Below are positions 5,346 through 10,272 of a stretch of 10,272 bases of DNA, one piece after another. Source of the DNA: Clostridia bacterium (GTDB lineage Bacteria; Bacillota; Clostridia; Christensenellales; Borkfalkiaceae); NCBI GenBank assembly GCA_029052615.1, contig JAIDIR010000312.1:1-10272 (forward strand), read 5' to 3'. The notes under the pieces were generated by a model. The model was not told the origin of the DNA, did no database searches, and saw nothing but the letters and a program-made list of their open reading frames with translations. Position 1 is the stretch's first letter. Each line of letters begins with the position of its first letter. Position numbers and translations under genes: made by a program.

Positions 5346-8300
5346 ATTCCTTATTTTCGTCGTCCGTTAAGTCCATATCGGTCATCGGGTCGGCGGGTTT
5401 ATAGAAGCCGCCCACGTCGAATACCCTGCCGTCGTCAACGGGCATGGGAGCCACCACGTTGCGCACCACCGTCCTCACCGCGGGGGCGGGCGCCTGAGCG
5501 CGTTCCGCCGTCTGCGCGGGCTTTTTGGTCGTGTCTATTTTCGTGGTCGTCACCGTGGTCATAACCGCGTCGGGAGGGCATACTGGGGTATCCTTTCCAG
5601 CCTCCTCCGCCTTGGCTTCGGCAGTTGCCTGCGCCGCGGGCTTTTCCCTGCGGTCAAGCACTTTTTCCATAGCCGCCGTAACCATTTCAACGAGCGTTGC
5701 CGCAGTTACGCCGCCGGATATAAGCTGTTCTCCGCCCAGCCGCGACGTAAGATTTTCGACGCGCATATCGGTCTTAGCCTGAGCAATTTGCTGTTCCGCC
5801 GTGTGCAGGGCTTTTATTTCCGCAAGCTCCTTTGCCGTCTGTTCAGCTCTCATAGCTTCCTGCGCGGCTCTCAGCGCGGACACCTCGGCTTTGAGTTCGG
5901 CAAGCTCGTTGGACGAACCGCCGCCTCCCATAGCCATAGAGCCGCCGCCCATCTGAGGCATTTGTCCGCCCATCATCTGAGGCATCATTTGCGGCATCAT
6001 CATCTGCTGCTGATTCATACGCGCCATTCTTTCCTCGCGGTCCTCGCGCCTGCGCTCTTCCTGCTCGCGCTTGCGTTCTTCTCTTTCTTCCCTGTCACGC
6101 TCCTCTTTTTCAAGTCTGCGCTGTTCGGCAAGCTCTTCACGCTTACGCTTTTTCTTCTTGGCGCTGACAATTATGCAGATAAGAATTATGAGGAATAACA
6201 GCACTACCGCCGCAATTACAAGCCATAACCAGTTTGCTTTCGCAAAGTTCAACGCGCTTCCGAAGAACGCCGCTACGGCACTCTGGGGAACGGTGTAGTC
6301 CTTTCTTGCGGACACGCTCTTTAATTCGTCCGTGCCGTCCGCAAACTCGAAGTTTGCCGCATCCTCGCCCACGAGATAAGCTTCAACAATGAACTTTTCG
6401 CCACCCTTCAATACGGGCTCTTCAACAAGATTTCCGTTCGTATCGTAGTAACGATAACCTATCGTAACGTCAAGTCCGTTTGCGGTTATCATATCCTGAT
6501 ATGCCGCCAAGGCGTTAAGACTTGCGCCCGTCTTACTCTTCAAATTCCAACCGTCCGTTGCAAGCACGATTTTGCTAATCGACCAGTCAAGCGTTGCCGT
6601 CAATGCGGAATTATCAATGCTGATTTCATTTACAAACAACGCCTTTGCAAAAAGCTTGTTCATAGGCTCGGCACCCGTCGGCTCTACCCACATATAGTTG
6701 GCGCTGTTCAGCTTAAACGTGACGGTATAGCTTCCCGCAGTCTTGTTGGTGTAGCCGCTCAGCATACTCATAATGCTTGCATTATAGTTGCTGTCCAGAT
6801 AGTCAACTACGTTGATATATTCGCCCTTGTATACTATATCTTTCGTGACCTGCGGAACGACTATTTTTCTAACTACTACTTCAAAGTCAAATACGCTTTC
6901 GGTCAGAACGTAAGAAGCTTCGTTACCAGCTTTCAGACTGACGGTAATCGTATACTTACCGACGTCAAGTCCGTTTACGAATGCAACCAGTTCGGCGGCG
7001 TTGCCATTGAACGTTTTAGCTTCGGTAAGCGTACCGCCTGCAACCGTGACTTCAACGCGCGCCCTTTCGTCCTTATCGCCCCTTACAACGCTGAGGGCAA
7101 AATCAACCTTGCCATACTCCGCGCCGCTGCCCGTAACCGCAACCGTAAGCGCCGTCTTGGGCGCACCCGTAGTAAAGTTGCGGCTGGTCGAATTGATATT
7201 GACTTCGGTTACGCCGTCTTTAAGCTTAATAGCCACCATACCGCTGACAGGCGTTGTTTCAGACCAGTTTTCCGCTATGTAAGTTTTGAGTTCTTCAAGC
7301 GTATAGTCCGTGCCGTTCACGGTGTAAACGTAGTCGTAATACTTCGAATAATCGTTGCCGTCGTCAAACTTAACCGCGGGGAATTCAAACGCGTTGGCGC
7401 CCACTTCCACAGCCTGCGTGCCGTTCCAAGTATAAGTCAACGCACGCGCCGTAATCTCCCAGTCGTACGAAATGTTTTCGTATCCGCTCTCGTCCGCTGT
7501 CGTGTAGTTCGCGTTGATAATCGTCAGATCAACGGTGGTCTTCTTCTCACCCTGCTCCGTGGGGTCGCTAAGCGCCGTATAGTTTACAGTGTAGTCGCCC
7601 TTGTCAATATCAAGCCCTAACCCCTTCATATAGTCGGGTGAAATGCGCACGGTTATAGGGTCGCCCGTGTACGAAGGCTTATTCGTTGCCGTAATTTTAT
7701 TCCAGGTAGTTCCGCCGTCGTTGCTGTACTCCCACTCCGCTTTCGAGAAGTCAAGCTTCTTGGGCACGATTTTAATCGTAAGCGTGAAAGGTCCGTCCGA
7801 GCACGTCTCATCGCTGCTCTTTGCCTTGATTTTAAAAGTTGCGGTATATTCGCCGACGTTTACGGCGTTTATAAACGTACCCGTCAGATCGCCGTCCTGT
7901 TCAAGATAGGACGCGTCGGACGCGCTGTTGAAATTCACACTGACGTTGCTTAAGCTCAAAGGCGTACCCGTGTACTCAATTTCGACAACGGCTTTACCGT
8001 CGTCGTAATCGTCCGTAACGTAAGGTTTACCTGCGATATTCCATTTAATATCGTTGTTGCCAAGGCTGCGCCCCTGCGCGGTAATTTCGAAATTGTACGT
8101 GCAGGTGCCCGAGTAATTTTCGCCGTCCGCTGTCTTTACCGTAAGCTCATAGTTGCCCTTTGCAAAGCCTTTTGAAATTGTCACGGTACCGGTTTTGCCG
8201 CTGACGGCAATCGTGCCGTTCTGTTCATCGCCGCCGTTCAGCGAATAGGTGGCAACCAACTCAACCGTCGAGTCGCCGCTGCAAAGCTGCGTAGGTATTT

Positions 8301-10224
8301 CGAAGGTAAGCGTTGTTACCGTTCCTCTTTCCCATTCGGTTGCATTTGCGCCGTCCGAATCGATTACGATGGGCTTGGGCGTAATTTCCACCTCAGGCTC
8401 CGTGCCCGAAAACGCATACAGCGAATTGTTTTTAAGCGTAAACACGGGCTTATATTTGCCTGCGTTTTTTATCTTTAAAGTCGTGCCGTCAAAGCTTATT
8501 GCACCCGTCGGCGCAGTGCAGGTCATAAGGTCGGGGTCGTAACCTTCGAAGGTGAACTCCTGCTCCTCGCCGTTATACTCTTCACTCGCACTGCTGCTTG
8601 CGCTCAGCTTTGGATATGCAACCGCTATTTTATTGAGTTCGAACTGACTGCCCGCGTTTGAAACCGAATAATTGCAGCTTTCCGCATTTTCCAGGAATGC
8701 GTGCGCATACCAGGTGCCCGTGCTATTCGGGCTGGTAAAAGTCGCGCTGCCCGCATTGTTGTTTTTGGAATACTTGGTAATAAGCTTGGGGTATTTGTCG
8801 CCACTGTCGCGCGTGTAAATTTCATTCGTATCTTTGAACTTTGCAACCTTTACACCGCCATTATCTTCAAACTCGACTTCAAGTTCCTTTTTATTTACCT
8901 TGAACGTAAAAGTTCTCGTATCCGAAGTGTTGGTTGTATCGTCCGACCAAGCATAATTTTCCGATAGAAGTTTAACAGAAATTGTATGCTCCCCTGCATC
9001 GGTAACCTTATCGTTCATTTCGATTATGCTCGGGTCGGTGTACAGCGTGGAATTATACCAGTTAGGTTGCTTATCCGTTGCAAGGTCGTCCAGCGTCTGT
9101 TCCAAACCGTTGTACGTGCTTGTAACAGTTCCGCTCGGCGGAGTAAGTACTTTGGGGTTAATAGTAAAACTTACTGACTTCGTGTCTGGGTCGTTGGCAG
9201 TTGCGTTATTCCACACCGCACCGCAGTTTTCATTTATAGTGAAATACAACTTATAAGTGCCTGATTCCTTTGCCGTCATCACATCATTTGCATCAAGCGG
9301 GTTGGTACCCTTTGAAGTAACTTTGTCGTAAGTGGTAGTCGTAATACCTGCCAAATTAGTGTATTCCGCTTTCGTCACGCTTGCACATTGATTATTGTAA
9401 GTAAATGTAAAGTTTTGGTATTGTCCGTTATAAGTCGCAGTTTTAACATCCACCTTAGGTTCGCTTATCGGAGTAACCGTAATATCACCGCTGAAAGTTG
9501 CCGTCGTATCCAATCCGTTAGCCGACGTAGATTTGTTTGCGTGGGTGGCGACACCGACGAAACCGAAATACGCCGTGAAGGACTTCTTTCCATTGGTATT
9601 GTTAGTGTACGTTATTGTCGGTATATTAACAGTTGTTGATTGAGCCGCAGCGCTTGTCGTTGCCGATAACGTACCGAGTGCGGTATAGCTGGCGCCAGTC
9701 GATGACGTTATACCAGCACTTGTAGGTTTGAATGATAACGTAGCGGACGGGTCGGTTGCAGAAGGATCGTCGGCAGTATTTCCGAAATAAAACAAACAAC
9801 TATATACAGTGGCTTTGGAGTCGCCTGTTATATATTTTATTAAATAATTTTCAATCTTATAGTCCACCTTATATTCGGTCATTGCGGGTACTTCAATTTC
9901 CGATTTCACGGGAACATAGCCTATTACAAAATTCAAGCCGCCCGAAGGTCTGTTAACCGTAGCAACATTATCTGAGAAGGAAGCGCTTACGGTGTCTACA
10001 CTGCTGACAAATGAAGTGTACGGTACATTAGTCGAAGGATCATATCTTGTCGTATATACCATTACTTCACTCGCCGTTTCGAACGTGACGGCAGGCGGAG
10101 CAACCGCTGCTTCCGCGCTTACTTTGTTATTATTTCCGCAAAACACCGCGCCGAAAGTGAGCGCAGTGCAAGCGCAAAGCGTTGCTAATATTCCCCCTAC
10201 AAAAGTTTTACGTTTAATTTTCAT
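5344..10224 (-). CDS. Large membrane-anchored surface protein with MBG/Ig-like modules and a long cytosolic coiled-coil tail
   Basis: 1626 residues from the preferred ATG. A basic n-region (KIKRK) and long hydrophobic stretch form a signal peptide, with likely cleavage after VSA (residue 37) or AEA (39). Residues 40-258 are Ser/Thr/Asn-rich and of unrecognised fold. From about 259 to 1310 run roughly ten beta modules resembling MBG/Ig-like repeats: openers with Y-x-G at Y265, Y371, Y550, Y751, Y852 and Y1132, and closers such as NAGKYKPVF, NVGEYTATF and TAGSYTVTF. One membrane helix spans about 1332-1353, followed by KKKKRK. The cytosolic tail holds an ER/K charged helix (1356-1402), a Met/Gln/Pro/Gly-rich linker (1403-1438), a coiled coil (1439-1496), an Ala/Pro/Thr-rich part, and an acidic end after GRVFDVGGFYKPADP. 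There is no LPXTG, SLH, dockerin or enzyme motif. ATG 10224 is preferred because AGGGAG lies 8 bases before it; ATG 10230 would leave only 2. Likely an adhesin or envelope-spanning tether; the specific role is unknown. Confidence 0.85.
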   Translation of the reverse strand: MKIKRKTFVGGILATLCACTALTFGAVFCGNNNKVSAEAAVAPPAVTFETASEVMVYTTRYDPSTNVPYTSFVSSVDTVSASFSDNVATVNRPSGGLNFVIGYVPVKSEIEVPAMTEYKVDYKIENYLIKYITGDSKATVYSCLFYFGNTADDPSATDPSATLSFKPTSAGITSSTGASYTALGTLSATTSAAAQSTTVNIPTITYTNNTNGKKSFTAYFGFVGVATHANKSTSANGLDTTATFSGDITVTPISEPKVDVKTATYNGQYQNFTFTYNNQCASVTKAEYTNLAGITTTTYDKVTSKGTNPLDANDVMTAKESGTYKLYFTINENCGAVWNNATANDPDTKSVSFTINPKVLTPPSGTVTSTYNGLEQTLDDLATDKQPNWYNSTLYTDPSIIEMNDKVTDAGEHTISVKLLSENYAWSDDTTNTSDTRTFTFKVNKKELEVEFEDNGGVKVAKFKDTNEIYTRDSGDKYPKLITKYSKNNNAGSATFTSPNSTGTWYAHAFLENAESCNYSVSNAGSQFELNKIAVAYPKLSASSSASEEYNGEEQEFTFEGYDPDLMTCTAPTGAISFDGTTLKIKNAGKYKPVFTLKNNSLYAFSGTEPEVEITPKPIVIDSDGANATEWERGTVTTLTFEIPTQLCSGDSTVELVATYSLNGGDEQNGTIAVSGKTGTVTISKGFAKGNYELTVKTADGENYSGTCTYNFEITAQGRSLGNNDIKWNIAGKPYVTDDYDDGKAVVEIEYTGTPLSLSNVSVNFNSASDASYLEQDGDLTGTFINAVNVGEYTATFKIKAKSSDETCSDGPFTLTIKIVPKKLDFSKAEWEYSNDGGTTWNKITATNKPSYTGDPITVRISPDYMKGLGLDIDKGDYTVNYTALSDPTEQGEKKTTVDLTIINANYTTADESGYENISYDWEITARALTYTWNGTQAVEVGANAFEFPAVKFDDGNDYSKYYDYVYTVNGTDYTLEELKTYIAENWSETTPVSGMVAIKLKDGVTEVNINSTSRNFTTGAPKTALTVAVTGSGAEYGKVDFALSVVRGDKDERARVEVTVAGGTLTEAKTFNGNAAELVAFVNGLDVGKYTITVSLKAGNEASYVLTESVFDFEVVVRKIVVPQVTKDIVYKGEYINVVDYLDSNYNASIMSMLSGYTNKTAGSYTVTFKLNSANYMWVEPTGAEPMNKLFAKALFVNEISIDNSALTATLDWSISKIVLATDGWNLKSKTGASLNALAAYQDMITANGLDVTIGYRYYDTNGNLVEEPVLKGGEKFIVEAYLVGEDAANFEFADGTDELKSVSARKDYTVPQSAVAAFFGSALNFAKANWLWLVIAAVVLLFLIILICIIVSAKKKKRKREELAEQRRLEKEERDREEREERKREQEERRREDREERMARMNQQQMMMPQMMPQMMGGQMPQMGGGSMAMGGGGSSNELAELKAEVSALRAAQEAMRAEQTAKELAEIKALHTAEQQIAQAKTDMRVENLTSRLGGEQLISGGVTAATLVEMVTAAMEKVLDRREKPAAQATAEAKAEEAGKDTPVCPPDAVMTTVTTTKIDTTKKPAQTAERAQAPAPAVRTVVRNVVAPMPVDDGRVFDVGGFYKPADPMTDMDLTDDENKE
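5911..6018 (-). repeat. Low-complexity Met/Gln/Pro/Gly-coding tract within the surface protein gene
   Basis: The plus strand carries imperfect reiterations of CATCATCTGAGGCAT-like words that code on the minus strand for NQQQMMMPQMMPQMMGG followed by Gly/Met-rich residues. It separates the charged helix from the coiled coil in the cytosolic tail and probably acts as a flexible linker. Such tracts can vary in length by replication slippage. Confidence 0.6.
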
Positions 10225-10232
10225 AAACATTA

Positions 10233-10238
10233 CTCCCT
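10233..10238 (-). promoter_or_regulatory. Ribosome binding site that decides the surface-protein start
   Basis: On the minus strand AGGGAG lies 8 bases before the ATG at 10224 but only 2 bases before the ATG at 10230. The second position is standard spacing, so translation most likely starts at 10224 (MKIKRK). Confidence 0.65.
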
Positions 10239-10248
10239 TTTGCGGGCT

Positions 10249-10272
10249 AAAAAAATAAGGGCAACCGTTAAA
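10249..10272 (-). terminator. Probable 3' half of a terminator or leader attenuator at the window edge
   Basis: On the minus strand AACGGTTGCCCTT (10269-10257), then A and seven T (10255-10249), has the form of the descending arm and U-tract of an intrinsic terminator. Its partner arm would lie beyond the right edge. Only about 25 bases separate the T-tract from the start codon, with no promoter visible between, so it could be an attenuator in the leader of the surface-protein gene rather than just the end of an upstream gene. Confidence 0.35.

Noticed and set aside
5926..6015. CRISPR-like or tandem repeat in the CAT-rich tract
   Set aside because: Units are short, imperfect and in frame, coding for a Met/Gln/Gly linker; there are no spacers.
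10162..10176. Lipobox-like TLCAC in the surface-protein signal peptide
   Set aside because: It formally fits a lipoprotein pattern, but the hydrophobic stretch continues well past the Cys and a good signal peptidase I site (VSA/AEA) follows, so a cleaved or membrane-anchored secretory protein is more likely.

Overview
The window reads as part of a chromosome of a low-to-moderate GC Gram-positive anaerobe, most likely a gut-type Clostridia (Bacillota). The signs are sigma-A-type promoters, purine-rich Shine-Dalgarno sites, U-tract intrinsic terminators, a YitT/DUF2179 membrane protein, a cytosolic GH13 amylase beside a branching enzyme, and a large Gram-positive-style surface protein built of MBG/Ig-like modules. 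The taxonomic call is inference from gene content only; I see no rRNA, tRNA or other marker.

Layout, left to right. (1) Bases 1-1964, minus strand: a 1,4-alpha-glucan branching enzyme (glgB) whose 3' end runs off the left edge. (2) Bases 1965-2122: an intergenic gap holding a GC-rich, hairpin-rich stretch bounded by a short inverted repeat. (3) Bases 2123-4156, minus strand: a cytosolic GH13 neopullulanase/cyclomaltodextrinase-like enzyme. (4) Bases 4157-4277: a compact control region with two strong back-to-back promoters. (5) Bases 4278-5291, plus strand: a YitT-family membrane protein with a C-terminal DUF2179 domain. (6) Bases 5308-5345: a perfect 11-bp hairpin that can terminate transcription from both sides. 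(7) Bases 5344-10224, minus strand: a 1626-residue membrane-anchored surface protein. (8) Bases 10225-10272: its short leader, which contains what looks like half of another terminator or attenuator.

The amylase-like enzyme and the branching enzyme lie in the same direction and probably share the promoter upstream of the amylase gene. Together they make an intracellular alpha-glucan (glycogen/maltodextrin) unit, one enzyme cutting alpha-1,4 links and the other adding alpha-1,6 branches. The YitT gene is transcribed divergently and has its own promoter. The surface protein is convergent with YitT and looks functionally separate.

The most unusual object is the surface protein. About 1290 residues of ectodomain built from Ig/MBG-like modules are followed by one membrane helix and then a 270-residue cytosolic tail. 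That tail has a charged ER/K helix, a Met/Gln/Gly-rich linker, a coiled coil and a distinct acidic C-terminus. This is not an LPXTG or SLH wall anchor; it looks like a protein that links the cell exterior to something in the cytoplasm.
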